64,000 nt of DNA, from the NCBI RefSeq assembly GCF_003121585.1, contig NZ_QEOO01000023.1, positions 62,001-126,000 of the forward strand. Reading direction: 5' to 3'. A program made the translations under genes and the position numbers. This stretch comes from Nocardioides speluncae. GTDB taxonomy: Bacteria > Actinomycetota > Actinomycetes > Propionibacteriales > Nocardioidaceae. Shown in pieces: positions 46,226 through 55,164 of the stretch. Position 1 is the stretch's first letter. Each line of letters starts with the position of its first letter. The notes under the pieces were generated by a model that saw only the letters and a program-made list of their open reading frames with translations, was not told where the DNA came from and did no database searches.

Positions 46226-46585
46226 CTACCTGGTTACGAGTGCAGCGCGTAGCGCTTCGAGAGCCGACGGCGCCACCGAGTACCACATGTTGCGGCCACG
46301 CTTCTCGCTCGTGACCAGGCCAGCCTTGCTGAGCACTTTGAGATGGTGGCTGACCGTGCCTTGAGACCTGTTGACCGGCGCGGTGAGGTCGCAGACACAG
46401 ATGGCGCCGCCCTCCGCGTTGGCCAACAGCGACACCAGCCGCAGCCGCACCGGGTCGCCCAAGGCCGCGAAGCGCTCCGAGAGGATCTGTGCTTCCGGCT
46501 CGGGTAGCAAGGTCGTCACCAGCGGCGTGCAGCACGGAGTCGCCTGATCCGACGGGCTTAGTACCGGTAGCTCCTTGACCCCCAC
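46226..46585 (-). CDS. arsR: ArsR-family arsenic-responsive repressor
   Basis: A 119-residue protein. The winged helix DPVRLRLVSLLANAEGGAICVCDLTAPVNRSQGTVSHHLKVL includes ICVCDL, the canonical arsenite-binding ELCVCDL-type helix, plus a second Cys pair near the N-terminus (TPCCTP), which may form an additional metal site as in actinobacterial ArsR proteins. It lies divergent from arsI, with two palindromes in between. Probably controls both directions. Confidence 0.94.
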   Translation of the reverse strand: MGVKELPVLSPSDQATPCCTPLVTTLLPEPEAQILSERFAALGDPVRLRLVSLLANAEGGAICVCDLTAPVNRSQGTVSHHLKVLSKAGLVTSEKRGRNMWYSVAPSALEALRAALVTR

Positions 46586-46627
46586 GAGGTCTCCTTCTCT
46601 CGATGTTCAGAACCCATCTTGCCTGAT

Positions 46628-46682
46628 CCATTGACTTCCATCAATGGATCGGTACGATTTCAATCCATCGACAACCGTCGAT
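46628..46682. promoter_or_regulatory. Two ArsR operator palindromes
   Basis: CCATTGACTTCCATCAATGG (46628-46647; arms CCATTGA/TCAATGG) and ATCGACAACCGTCGAT (46667-46682), both in the 127-base divergent region between arsR and arsI. TTGA...TCAA symmetry is typical for ArsR-type operators. Confidence 0.8.
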
Positions 46683-46712
46683 AGATCGCTCGCTCTCATC
46701 AGGAGGCCTCGT

Positions 46713-47207
46713 ATGTCCCGCATCCAGCTCGCACTCAACGTTGACGACATCGACACCGCGGTCGAGTTCTACTCGACGCTGTTCGACACCGAGCCGGCCA
46801 AGCGCCGCCCCGGGTACGCCAACTTCGCGGTGGAGAACCCGCCGGTGAAGCTCGTTCTGTTCGAGAACCCGACGGCCACTGGCACTCTCAACCACGTCGG
46901 AGTCGAGCGTGTCTCGATGGAGGAGGTCGAAGCCGAGGCCAACCGGCTCGAAGCCGCCGGGCTTTCGCTTGATGTCGAAGGCGACGTCGTGTGCTGCTAC
47001 GCCCGCCAGGACAAGCATTGGGTCACCGGACCTGACGGTCAGCGGTGGGAGAACTACGTCGTGCTCGCTGACGCCCAGCCTGAGCTCGAGGGTAAGAGCA
47101 GCGCCGAGGTTGCAGCGGTCGATCGCGCCAACACCGGCTGCTGCGGGGGCGGGGCCAGTGCCGAGGTCGCCGAGTCGACGGCCGATTCCACCGCCGGGTG
47201 CTGCTGA
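46713..47207 (+). CDS. arsI: ArsI/CadI-family C-As lyase (dioxygenase fold)
   Basis: A 164-residue protein from ATG 46713 (AGGAGG upstream). MSRIQLALNVDDIDTAVEFY, then AKRRPGYANFAVENPPVKLVL, TLNHVGVERV, and VVCCYARQDKHWVTGPDGQRW (CC pair binds trivalent As; cited in parts). The vicinal-oxygen-chelate fold breaks the C-As bond of methylarsenite with Fe(II). Mycobacterial CadI has the same sequence pattern. The C-terminal 35 residues form a Cys tail (NTGCCGGG and STAGCC) that could help bind arsenic. Confidence 0.93.
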   Translation: MSRIQLALNVDDIDTAVEFYSTLFDTEPAKRRPGYANFAVENPPVKLVLFENPTATGTLNHVGVERVSMEEVEAEANRLEAAGLSLDVEGDVVCCYARQDKHWVTGPDGQRWENYVVLADAQPELEGKSSAEVAAVDRANTGCCGGGASAEVAESTADSTAGCC

Positions 47208-47208
47208 C

Positions 47209-48057
47209 TCACGTCGCAGCTGCAGCCTCTGCGGCGCTGAGAAGCCGGACGGCCTGCGCCTGCAGGGTCTCGCTGGAGGCGGAGTTGTCGATCACGACGT
47301 GGTCCTGTGGCGGTCGGAAGTCGAGGTCGAGCCCGGCGAGGTAGTCGTCCCAGGCGGCCAGCTTGGCGGCGTCTCGCGCGGAGCCGCGCCGACGGAGGTT
47401 GGTGCGCATGGTCGGGCCGTCGCAGCGGACCCAGACCAGCGTGGTGATGGCGCCGTGGCTGGCGAACTCGACCTTCGCCCGGTCCAGCCACGCCGGGTCC
47501 GCGAACTCCCGCAGGAAGGGCGCGGTGATCATCGCGCTGACGCCGCAGGCGACGTTCTCGAGCGCGGTCGCCATCAGCGCGTCGTACTCACTCGGCCGGA
47601 TGACGGACAGGTAGGTGTCGGACTCGCGGTCGTGCGGCGGCAGGCCGCGGACCTCCAGAGCGGTCTCGACGACGGGCCTCGTGGTCGTGTCCTTGTCGAT
47701 GATCGGCCAGCCGGTACGGCGGGCGAGGATGCGGCCCAGCTTCGTCTTGCCGCTGCCGGCGTACCCGCCGATCATGAACACCTGCGGAGCCGGGGGGGTC
47801 CGGACGTGGCTGGCGGGCCGGTCGCTGCGGACGGTACGGCGGGAGCGGGACTTGCTCTCGATGCGACCTTCGGCCGCGAGCACCTTCATCGCCTCGTTGA
47901 CGGTGAACACGCTGACCCCCCACCGCTCCGCGAGCGCGCGGGTGGAGGGGAGGGACTCGCCGTCGCGAAGCACTCCGGTCTCGATCTCAGTCCGAAGACT
48001 GCGAACGATCTGCTCCTGTCGAGTGCCGATGCTCTCGACCTCCCACTGCTCACTCAC
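47209..48057 (-). CDS. GntR regulator fused to a P-loop kinase domain
   Basis: A 282-residue protein from GTG 48057. The N-terminal 75 residues are a GntR winged helix: PSTRALAERWGVSVFTVNEA, MKVLAAEGRIESKSRSR. The C-terminal domain has a P-loop GGYAGSGKTKLGRILARRTG, a DKDTTTRP segment, and DHVVIDN at the end, as in AAA/shikimate-kinase-like nucleoside or sugar kinases. The fusion may sense a phosphorylatable effector. It is divergent from the 48207 leader ORF, with three CTAACAGTTG-type boxes between; convergent with arsI (1-base gap). Confidence 0.8.
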   Translation of the reverse strand: MSEQWEVESIGTRQEQIVRSLRTEIETGVLRDGESLPSTRALAERWGVSVFTVNEAMKVLAAEGRIESKSRSRRTVRSDRPASHVRTPPAPQVFMIGGYAGSGKTKLGRILARRTGWPIIDKDTTTRPVVETALEVRGLPPHDRESDTYLSVIRPSEYDALMATALENVACGVSAMITAPFLREFADPAWLDRAKVEFASHGAITTLVWVRCDGPTMRTNLRRRGSARDAAKLAAWDDYLAGLDLDFRPPQDHVVIDNSASSETLQAQAVRLLSAAEAAAAT

Positions 48058-48066
48058 CTAACAACC

Positions 48067-48155
48067 CTAACAGTTGTTCGCGACTGAACACTCACGAACT
48101 GCGACACGCCGACGAACAGACCTAACAGTTGCACCATCAATCAACCAGTTGTTAG
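48067..48155. promoter_or_regulatory. CTAACAGTTG boxes in GntR-kinase promoter region
   Basis: CTAACAGTTG at 48067-48076 and again at 48122-48131, and CAGTTGTTAG at 48146-48155 (the same TAAC-type half in inverted order). They lie in the divergent region between the GntR-type gene and the leader ORF, as expected for a GntR operator set. Confidence 0.7.
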
Positions 48156-48206
48156 ATACATCATGTCCGGGCAAATCGGACATCTGACGAGTAGCAGAGG
48201 AACCTG

Positions 48207-48272
48207 ATGAACAGCATGTTCGGAGCGCCGCAGCTGTCCGGCGCACCTGTCGTAGACGAGTCCCGTCGGTGA
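48207..48272 (+). CDS. 21-residue leader ORF
   Basis: ATG 48207 (AGAGGAACC upstream) encodes MNSMFGAPQLSGAPVVDESR plus R and stop. Its TGA overlaps the GTG of the next gene (GTGA, four bases). A small coupled upstream ORF of this kind may control translation of the downstream gene. Peptide function unknown. Confidence 0.5.
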   Translation: MNSMFGAPQLSGAPVVDESRR

Positions 48273-48637
48273 TCACCGAACGCCCACTGGCGCTGGGCTA
48301 CATCCGGGAAACGGTCCTGACGAGCGACACCGACGTGGCGGCTGCACGGCGGGCGCTGACGGAGTTCGCAGAGCGTGAGGGATACGCGCTGGGGACGGTC
48401 TACGTGGAGGGGGTCGAGCGGACCCCGGTCGCGTTCCAGGCGCTGGTGGCGAGCGTGATTCGCGAGGAGGCGGTAGCGGTGGCCGTGCCCGGCCCGCACC
48501 CGGTCGCGATGATCGGCGCGGCTTCAGCCATCCGCGGCGGGTGCGCCCTGGACGCCAGGGTGATGCCTCAGTACGGCGGCGCGAGCAGCCGCCCTGGCCG
48601 GCGAGCGATCAGGTACGGAGGCAAACACGCGGGCTAA
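48269..48637 (+). CDS. Small resolvase-like protein of unknown function
   Basis: A 122-residue protein from GTG 48269. The order ALGYIRETVLTSDTDVAAARRALTEFAEREGYALGTVYVEG mimics the N-terminal catalytic fold of serine recombinases (Y-x-R...A-L...FA..EG) but the nucleophile Ser of that family is not evident, and there is no DNA-binding domain. It ends with a basic Arg-rich tail. Translation is coupled to the leader ORF. It is presumably regulated by the divergent GntR-kinase protein. Confidence 0.55.
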   Translation: MITERPLALGYIRETVLTSDTDVAAARRALTEFAEREGYALGTVYVEGVERTPVAFQALVASVIREEAVAVAVPGPHPVAMIGAASAIRGGCALDARVMPQYGGASSRPGRRAIRYGGKHAG

Positions 48638-48640
48638 GCC

Positions 48641-49645
48641 CTACGGGACGACCTCGATCAGCAGGTGCGAGATCCAGTAACAGACCGCGGCGGCCAGACC
48701 AGCGGCCGGGAAGGTCAGCACCCAGGCGGTCAGGATCGACCTGGCGACGCCCCACCGGACGGCTGAGAGGCGCTTGGTGGCGCCGACGCCCATCACCGCG
48801 GAGGTGATGGTGTGGGTGGTCGAGATCGGCGCCTCGTAGACGTACGCGGTGGTGTACAGCACCGACGCCGCGACCGACTCTGAGGCGAAGCCGCGCGCCG
48901 GGTCCAGGTGGATGATCCGGCGGCCGAGGGTGCGCATGATCCGCCACCCGCCGGAGTAGGTGCCCAGCGAGATCGCGGCCGCCGCGGAGAAGATGACCCA
49001 GATCGGCAGGCCGTCGCTCTCGGCGACGTACCCGCCGGTGAGCAGTGCCAGGAAGATCACGCCCATCGTCTTCTGCGCGTCCTGCAGGCCGTGGCCGAGC
49101 GCCATCGCGGCAGCCGAGACCGTCTGCGCGATCCGGAAGTTGCCGTTCGCCTTCCTCGGGTTGGCCCGCCGGCAGATCCACATGATCGCCAGCATCACCA
49201 GGAACGCCGCGGAGAAGGCGAACAGCGGCGAGAGCACCATCGGGATGACGACCTTCTTGAGTACGACGTCCCACGAGGCGCTCACACCGGCTGCGACCGC
49301 GGCTCCGACCAGGCCGCCGATCAGGGCGTGCGAGGACGACGACGGCAGGCCGTAGTACCAGGTGATCAGGTTCCAGGTGATCGCGCCGAGCAGCCCGGCC
49401 ATCACGATCACCAGGCCATGGGTGCCATCGGGTGGCGAGATCGTGTCGCTGACCGTATGGGCGACCTTCTGGCCGAGGAAGGCGCCGATGAAGTTCATGA
49501 CCGCTGCCATCACCAGCGCGACCCGCGGGGTCAGCGCACGGGTCGACACCGAGGTGGCGATCGCGTTGGCCGCGTCGTGGAAGCCGTTGGTGAAGTCGAA
49601 GACGAGGGCAACCACGACCACCGCGATGATGATCGCGAGTTCCAC
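48641..49645 (-). CDS. pitA: Low-affinity phosphate transporter PitA
   Basis: A 334-residue protein with about ten helices. The two Pit repeats are visible: FTNGFHDAANAIATSVSTRAL near the N-terminus and SAAAMALGHGLQDAQKTMGV in the middle (signature GxxxxDA), plus YGLPSSSSHALIGG. It transports metal-phosphate with protons. The upstream gene on the same strand encodes its usual DUF47 partner, 165 bases away. Confidence 0.95.
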   Translation of the reverse strand: MELAIIIAVVVVALVFDFTNGFHDAANAIATSVSTRALTPRVALVMAAVMNFIGAFLGQKVAHTVSDTISPPDGTHGLVIVMAGLLGAITWNLITWYYGLPSSSSHALIGGLVGAAVAAGVSASWDVVLKKVVIPMVLSPLFAFSAAFLVMLAIMWICRRANPRKANGNFRIAQTVSAAAMALGHGLQDAQKTMGVIFLALLTGGYVAESDGLPIWVIFSAAAAISLGTYSGGWRIMRTLGRRIIHLDPARGFASESVAASVLYTTAYVYEAPISTTHTITSAVMGVGATKRLSAVRWGVARSILTAWVLTFPAAGLAAAVCYWISHLLIEVVP

Positions 49646-49810
49646 TAGTGCCCCGCCTGAGGAGTCGTGTGGTGGTTGGCGTGCTCGGGGTGCGTGCAGT
49701 GCAAGGCGCCGGAGCGAAGGCAGACTGGATCGTCCGTCGAGCGACGGTAACGCAGCGATGTGCGTGCCCGGAGTGCGCGAAGCGCTACAGGACTCGTCAG
49801 GCGGGGCACT

Positions 49811-50428
49811 CTAGGACTCCTTGACGGCGATCTGCTCGACGATGTTGGCCACCGTCTCGAACGCGTCGATCGCGCCCTCGAGCGCCTCGACGATGTCCTT
49901 CAGCTTGATCACTTCCAGGGTCTTGTAGGAACCCGAGAACAGGCTGGCCAGGATCCGCCGGTAGCTCTTGTCGCCGGCGTTCTCGAGACGGTTGATCTCG
50001 ATCCAGTACTCCTCGAGATCCTTCATCGCGCGGAGCCGGGGCATGGCGGCGGCGGTGATCTCGGCGCACTGCTGCAGCACCTCCACCTGAGTGGAGAGCT
50101 CCTCGGGCAGCGTCTGGACCTCGTAGAGGAGGACGAGGTCGACCGCCTCGTCCATCATGTCCATCACGTCGTCGAGGCGGGACGCGAGGTTGTAGATGTC
50201 CTCGCGGTCCAGCGGCGTCACGAACGTGGAGTTGACCCGCCGCACGATCTCGTGGGTGGTCTCGTCGGCAGCGTGCTCGGCCTCGCGCATGCGGCGCGCG
50301 ATGTCCTCGCGGTCGTTGCCGTTGCCCAGCATCTCGGCCAGCAGGCTGGCGCCGACGACGAGATGGTTCGCGGATTCGGTGAACAGGCCGTAGAACGCAT
50401 TCTCGACCGGTCTGAAGCGGAGAGGCAA
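49811..50428 (-). CDS. PhoU-like DUF47 protein partner of PitA
   Basis: A 205-residue helical protein. NVxDAxAAE-type helices: RFRPVENAFYGLFTESANHL at the start and MREAEHAADETTHEIVRRVNSTFVTPLDREDIYNLASRLDDVMDM (cited: REDIYNLASRLDDVMDM) match the DUF47/PhoU family. With Pit transporters it acts as a regulator or chaperone of phosphate uptake. AAGGAG precedes ATG 50428. It belongs to the leftward pit unit downstream of ppk1. Confidence 0.92.
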   Translation of the reverse strand: MPLRFRPVENAFYGLFTESANHLVVGASLLAEMLGNGNDREDIARRMREAEHAADETTHEIVRRVNSTFVTPLDREDIYNLASRLDDVMDMMDEAVDLVLLYEVQTLPEELSTQVEVLQQCAEITAAAMPRLRAMKDLEEYWIEINRLENAGDKSYRRILASLFSGSYKTLEVIKLKDIVEALEGAIDAFETVANIVEQIAVKES

Positions 50429-50546
50429 AGGAAACTCCTGGTAAGGAGATCATGAACGGCACACATGCTAGGCGCACCTGCGGGCGATCACGCAACCCGT
50501 CCCCAGTCCTACGACGCGCGTCACACCGGCCGTCGTCCGGGCAAGG

Positions 50547-52739
50547 TCAGGTGCGCCGCCGCCGCTGGCGCTCGATCAGGGTCTCCTGCAGGTGCACCGT
50601 GCCGCCGTTGCGGGACCAGGTGCCCTCGGCGTCGAGCAGCCAGGCGTCGGTGTCGGCGTCGAAGGCCAGATCGAGCAGCCCGGCCACGCTGGCGACCAGC
50701 TGCTCGCTGGGCAGCCGGACCAGCACCTCGACCCTGCGGTCGAGGTTGCGGTGCATCATGTCGGCCGAGCCGATCCAGGTCACCGGCTCGCCGCCGTTCT
50801 CGAACCCGAACACCCGGCTGTGCTCGAGGAACCGGCCCAGGATCGAGCGGACCTCGATCGTCTCCGACAGCCCGGGTACGCCGGGGCGCAGCGCGCAGAT
50901 GCCGCGCACCAGCAGCTGCACCGGCACTCCCTCCTGGGAGGCGAGGTACAGCGCGTCGATGATCGCCTCGTCGACCACCGAGTTGGCCTTGATCCGGATC
51001 CGCGCCGGCCGGCCTGCCTGGTGGTGGCGGATCTCGGCGTGGATCGCATCGATCAGGCCGTCGCGGGCCGAGTCCGGCGCCACCAGCAGCTGGTCGTACG
51101 ACGCGTTGCGGGAGTAGCCGCTCAGGTTGTTGAAGAGGTGGGCGATGTCCTCGCCGATCGCGTCGTTGTCGGTCAGCAGGCCGAAGTCCTCGTAGAGACG
51201 AGCGGTCTTCGGGTTGTAGTTGCCGGTGCCGACGTGGACGTACCGCTTGATCCCCTCCGGCTCGTCGCGCACCACCATCGCGAGCTTGCAGTGCGTCTTC
51301 AGCCCGAGCAGGCCGTAGACCACGTGGCAGCCGGCGTGCTCCAGCTTGCGCGCCCAGCGGATGTTGTTGGACTCGTCGAACCGCGCCTTGAGCTCGACCA
51401 GCACCAGCACCTGCTTGCCGGCCTCGGCGGCGTCGACCAGGGCGTCGATGATCGGTGAGTCGCCGGACGTGCGGTAGAGGGTCTGCTTGATCGCCAGCAC
51501 GTGCGGGTCGGCCGCCGCCTGCTCGATGAACCGCTGGACCGACGTACTGAACGAGTCGAACGGATGGTGCAGGAGTACGTCGTGGCGCTGGGTCGCCTTG
51601 AACACGTCGACTGGCGAGGACGACTCCACCGGCGCCAGCAGCGGGTGAGTGGTCGGCACGAACGCGGGGTACTTCAGATCCTCGCGGGGCAGGTCGGCGA
51701 TGTCGTGCAGGCCGCGCAGGTCGAGCGGGCCCTTCAGCCGGAACACCTCGTCATCGGAGACCCCGAGCTCGGAGACCAGCAGGTCCAGCACCCGCGGGTC
51801 GATCGACTCCTCGACCTCCAGCCGGACCGGCGGTCCGAAGCGGCGCCGCAGCAGCTCCTTCTCCAGCGCGGCGAGCAGGTTCTCGGCGTCGTCCTCCTCG
51901 ACCTCGAGGTCCTCGTTGCGAGTGACCCGGAACAGGTGGACCTGCACCACCTCCATGCCGGGGAACAGCCGCTTGAGGTGCTCGCGGATGACGTCCTCCA
52001 GCGGCACGAACCGCTCGTTGCCAACCGGCACGAACCGGTGGAAGATCGGCGGCACCTTGACCCGGGCGAAGTGCTCCTTCTCGGTCTTCGGGTTGCGCAC
52101 CAGCACCGCGAGGTTGAGCGACAGACCCGAGATGTAGGGGAACGGGTGGGCAGGGTCCACCGCGAGTGGCGTCAGCACCGGAAAGATCCGGTCCCGGAAC
52201 AGCCGCTTGCACTGCTTCTGCTCCTCGCGCTCCAGGTCGTCCCACCGGACCAGCTGGATGCCGTGCTCGTCGAGCTCCGGCACGATCACATCGCGGAACA
52301 GGTCCGCCTGCCGCTGCGTCAGCTCGCGGGTCTTGGTGTGGATCTGGGCCAGCACCTCGCGCGGCATCATCCCGGACGCCGCGCGGACCGCCACCCCGGC
52401 CGCGATCCGGCGCTTGAGGCCGGCGACGCGGACCATAAAGAACTCGTCGAGGTTGCTGGTGAAGATCGCCAGGAAGCGGACCCGTTCGAGCAGCGGCAGC
52501 GACTCGTCCGCGGCCAGCTCCAGCACCCGCTGGTTGAAGCTCAGCCAGGAGAGCTCACGGTCGAGGAACCGGTCGGAGAACTTCTCGACGGCGGCGACCG
52601 CCTCCGCGCTCGGGACGTACGGCGGTTCGACGTCGAAGGTCGCGCCCTCCACGACGCCGAGGACGACGCCGTTGTCCTGCGGGCCTTCGTCGAGATCTCC
52701 GGCGAGATGGGCGGGCAGCTGGGTGGCGTCCTGGGACAT
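50547..52739 (-). CDS. ppk1: Polyphosphate kinase PPK1
   Basis: A 730-residue protein from ATG 52739 (alternative 52763). [16 protein letters not shown] (N-terminal domain), then the catalytic phospholipase-D-like halves: [20 protein letters not shown] holds the autophosphorylated His, [14 protein letters not shown], and the second HKD-like half RRVEVLVRL. It makes polyphosphate from ATP. It stands with pst, pit and mutT1 in one phosphate region, though leftward. Confidence 0.96.
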   Translation of the reverse strand: MSQDATQLPAHLAGDLDEGPQDNGVVLGVVEGATFDVEPPYVPSAEAVAAVEKFSDRFLDRELSWLSFNQRVLELAADESLPLLERVRFLAIFTSNLDEFFMVRVAGLKRRIAAGVAVRAASGMMPREVLAQIHTKTRELTQRQADLFRDVIVPELDEHGIQLVRWDDLEREEQKQCKRLFRDRIFPVLTPLAVDPAHPFPYISGLSLNLAVLVRNPKTEKEHFARVKVPPIFHRFVPVGNERFVPLEDVIREHLKRLFPGMEVVQVHLFRVTRNEDLEVEEDDAENLLAALEKELLRRRFGPPVRLEVEESIDPRVLDLLVSELGVSDDEVFRLKGPLDLRGLHDIADLPREDLKYPAFVPTTHPLLAPVESSSPVDVFKATQRHDVLLHHPFDSFSTSVQRFIEQAAADPHVLAIKQTLYRTSGDSPIIDALVDAAEAGKQVLVLVELKARFDESNNIRWARKLEHAGCHVVYGLLGLKTHCKLAMVVRDEPEGIKRYVHVGTGNYNPKTARLYEDFGLLTDNDAIGEDIAHLFNNLSGYSRNASYDQLLVAPDSARDGLIDAIHAEIRHHQAGRPARIRIKANSVVDEAIIDALYLASQEGVPVQLLVRGICALRPGVPGLSETIEVRSILGRFLEHSRVFGFENGGEPVTWIGSADMMHRNLDRRVEVLVRLPSEQLVASVAGLLDLAFDADTDAWLLDAEGTWSRNGGTVHLQETLIERQRRRRT

Positions 52740-52794
52740 GCGGCAAGTCTCGCACCGCTCCATGAACTCCGGGTGACGTGCGCGGCGGCGCGGC

Positions 52795-53202
52795 TCAGAA
52801 CCCGCGGCTGCCGTCGGAGCCGCCGGGCGCACCGAGCTCGTCGAGGATGCCGTTCAGGGTCTGGTCGAGCTGGCCGATGGTGTGCTCGGCGACCTGCTCG
52901 GCGACGATCGGCCCGACCCGGTCGTCGGTGCCGACCGCGGCGCCGTACACGCCGATGCCGCCGAACCCCACGACGTACACGCCGTCGCGGTCCAGGCCGT
53001 CGGCCAGCCGGGCCAGGAAGGCGCGGGCCTGGGCGGGCTGGTCGGGACCGGGCGCCTCCTGGAGCGCGGCGGCCGGCAGGACGGCGACGTACACGTCGTC
53101 ACGCCAGCCGTCGATCCGCTCCCGCAGGTTGTCGACGGGCGCGACGGCGAGCAGCACGCAGACCAGGGCGAGGGCCGCGGCGACGCGCAGGCGGGTAGGC
53201 AC
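52795..53202 (-). CDS. Small exported or membrane-anchored protein of unknown function
   Basis: A 135-residue protein with an N-terminal hydrophobic segment ([20 protein letters not shown]) and a soluble domain with a [18 protein letters not shown] glycine-rich stretch and an acidic C-terminal helix. It precedes ppk1 by 55 bases on the same strand, so cotranscription is likely. No family recognised. Confidence 0.6.
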   Translation of the reverse strand: MPTRLRVAAALALVCVLLAVAPVDNLRERIDGWRDDVYVAVLPAAALQEAPGPDQPAQARAFLARLADGLDRDGVYVVGFGGIGVYGAAVGTDDRVGPIVAEQVAEHTIGQLDQTLNGILDELGAPGGSDGSRGF

Positions 53203-53265
53203 CCGAAACGTCTACCCCACGAACGGCCTCCGGAACCGCGGTTCCGGGCAGTTACTCTGCGGTAC

Positions 53266-54306
53266 ATGCCCACACTGCCTGACCTGTCCGGCGCCACCGT
53301 CCGCGCCAAGCGGTCCGCGCTGCTGGCCCTGCTCGCCCTGCCCGCTCCGGCACTGCGCCGCCTGGTCGGTCCGGCCGTCGTGATCGACGGTGACCCGGTC
53401 GACCTCGAGACCCAGCTGACCCTGTGGCTGGGCGAGAAGACCGGCGATGACCAGCTCGCCGAGTCCATCGACGCCGGGCGCCGGCAGCTGGTCGAGAGCG
53501 CCCGGATCGTCGGCGGCCGGCAGCCGATCGGGGCGACCCGCGACCTGGACGCCGGTGGCGTCCCGGCGCGGTTCTACGAGCCGCGCGCGGCCGCGCCCGT
53601 CGGGCCGCTGCTGGTCTACTTCCACGGCGGCGGCTTCATCCAGGGTGACCTGGAGAGCCACGACGCGCTGTGCCGGTTCCTCGCCGAGCGGGCGCGCACC
53701 CGGGTGCTCTCTGTCGACTACCGGCTGGCACCCGAGGCGCCCTTCCCGGCGGCGCCGGACGACTGCGCGGCGGCGTACCGCTGGGCGGTCGAGCACGCCG
53801 CCGAGCTCGGGGCCGACCCGGATCGGCTGGCGGTCGGAGGCGACTCCGCGGGCGGCAACCTGGCGGCCAACGTCGCCATCGTCGCGGCCCGGGAGGGGCT
53901 GCCGCTGAGGTTCCAGCTGCTGCTCTACCCGGTCACCAACGCGTACGCCGAGACTGCGAGCCGCAAGCTGTTCGGCGAGGGGTTCTTCCTGACCTCCGAG
54001 TTCATGGACTACGCGCTCGAGACCTACATCCCCAACAAGGCCGACTACGACGACCCGCGGGTCACCCTCCTCAATGCCGAGCTGCCCGCGGGCCTGGCGC
54101 CGGCCTGGGTTGCCACCGCCGGCTTCGACCCGCTGCGCGACGAGGGCGAGGAGTACGCCGAGCGGATGCGCGCCGCGGGCGCCCAGGTGGTGACCCGTCG
54201 CTTCGGAGGCCAGATCCACGGCTTCGCCAGCATCGTCGGCGCCGGCCGCTCCGGCCCGGCCGCGGCCGCCGAGGTCGCCGCCACGCTCCGCGCCGGACTC
54301 GCCTGA
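53266..54306 (+). CDS. Hormone-sensitive-lipase-type esterase
   Basis: A 346-residue alpha/beta hydrolase. The HSL-family oxyanion motif YFHGGGFIQGDLESHD (about 121-136), nucleophile Ser in AVGGDSAGGNLAANV, Asp in GFDPLRDEGEEYAER, His in GGQIHGFASIV. It hydrolyses short-chain acyl esters. The first 80 residues form a cap domain. No signal peptide. Promoter lies in the 63 bases to the divergent gene. Confidence 0.93.
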   Translation: MPTLPDLSGATVRAKRSALLALLALPAPALRRLVGPAVVIDGDPVDLETQLTLWLGEKTGDDQLAESIDAGRRQLVESARIVGGRQPIGATRDLDAGGVPARFYEPRAAAPVGPLLVYFHGGGFIQGDLESHDALCRFLAERARTRVLSVDYRLAPEAPFPAAPDDCAAAYRWAVEHAAELGADPDRLAVGGDSAGGNLAANVAIVAAREGLPLRFQLLLYPVTNAYAETASRKLFGEGFFLTSEFMDYALETYIPNKADYDDPRVTLLNAELPAGLAPAWVATAGFDPLRDEGEEYAERMRAAGAQVVTRRFGGQIHGFASIVGAGRSGPAAAAEVAATLRAGLA

Positions 54307-54607
54307 CCCAGGTGTACTGACCGCACTGGTTGGTCAAGCGGCTGGTGGGTGCTGACTTGCCGATCGCGGTGTTGGGGCGGGTGCGACTCCTCACCCGCCC
54401 GGCACGCCACCGCCCACACCACGAACACCACCCACGCCGTCGTCGAGTCCGCCGAGCCGGGCGAGGACTGACGCTGGTGCAACCCCAACGTCCACCACGT
54501 CAAGGGTTGATTCCGGTTGTTGCCCTGACGCCACAGTTCGGTGGCCGCCGAACTATGGCTCTGCTTGGATCGTCGCGGCACTTTACTTCTCACAGAACGG
54601 GGCGACA
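54307..54607. other. Intergenic region without a supported gene
   Basis: 301 bases between esterase and lipoprotein genes. Stop codons interrupt all frames that could resemble known proteins. The last 10 bases carry AACGGGG, a weak Shine-Dalgarno for the lipoprotein gene. I see no repeat or RNA here. Confidence 0.4.
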
Positions 54608-55069
54608 ATGAGGCGTACGGCGATTGCGGCGGCGTTGATGATCGGACTGGCGGCAATGGGGTGCGGCGAGGACGACGGGGGTGGTGACGGTGGTGGCGCT
54701 GGCGAGGGCAGTGGCTCGACCGATGCCCAGGCCTCGCCGGAGGACCTGCACCGGGAGTTTGCGACCCGGCTGGCAGAGGCCGACACCGACGGAGTCTGCG
54801 CGCTCTTCACCGAGGAGGGCCAGGCCGCGTATGCGCAGTCGGCCGGCGCCGAGAGCTGTTCGGGAGCCGTGGACGCCGAAGCGGCCGACAAGGCCGACGT
54901 TGCATTGGACTACGCCGACGCCTTCGACGAGGACTACCCCGAGGTGACCGACCAGTTCGCCGACTGGGGCGGTAACGCCTGCCGCCTCGGAGGCTTCAAG
55001 GCGAAGAAGACCGCCGACGGCTGGCTCCTGATCGACCACGAGCCTCAATACGGCACCTGCGGCGGCTGA
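54608..55069 (+). CDS. Lipoprotein of unknown function
   Basis: A 153-residue protein with lipoprotein signal MRRTAIAAALMIGLAAMGC (lipobox AMGC, Cys 19), a Gly/Asp/Ser linker and a soluble domain with three further Cys (GVCALF, ESCSGA, NACRLG) and a WLLIDHEPQYGTCGG end. The layout resembles small NTF2/SnoaL-like lipoproteins of actinobacteria (helix with DGVCALFTEEGQ), so a cone-shaped fold is likely. Function unknown. Confidence 0.75.
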   Translation: MRRTAIAAALMIGLAAMGCGEDDGGGDGGGAGEGSGSTDAQASPEDLHREFATRLAEADTDGVCALFTEEGQAAYAQSAGAESCSGAVDAEAADKADVALDYADAFDEDYPEVTDQFADWGGNACRLGGFKAKKTADGWLLIDHEPQYGTCGG

Positions 55070-55164
55070 CCGCCGCGCTGGGTGAGGTCCGGCGACCGGG
55101 ATGAGCCGACGTTCAGCTGCGGCAGCATGTGGGTCCATGCTGCGTTGAACGACTCGGGCTGGCC

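Noticed and set aside
50429..50546. A PHO box before the DUF47-pitA unit
   Set aside because: Only one GTTCAT-like half is present; no 11-base direct repeat as before pstS.
54330..54611. Possible transposase remnant between the esterase and lipoprotein genes
   Set aside because: Short frames give no DDE or integrase motif and no terminal repeats were found.
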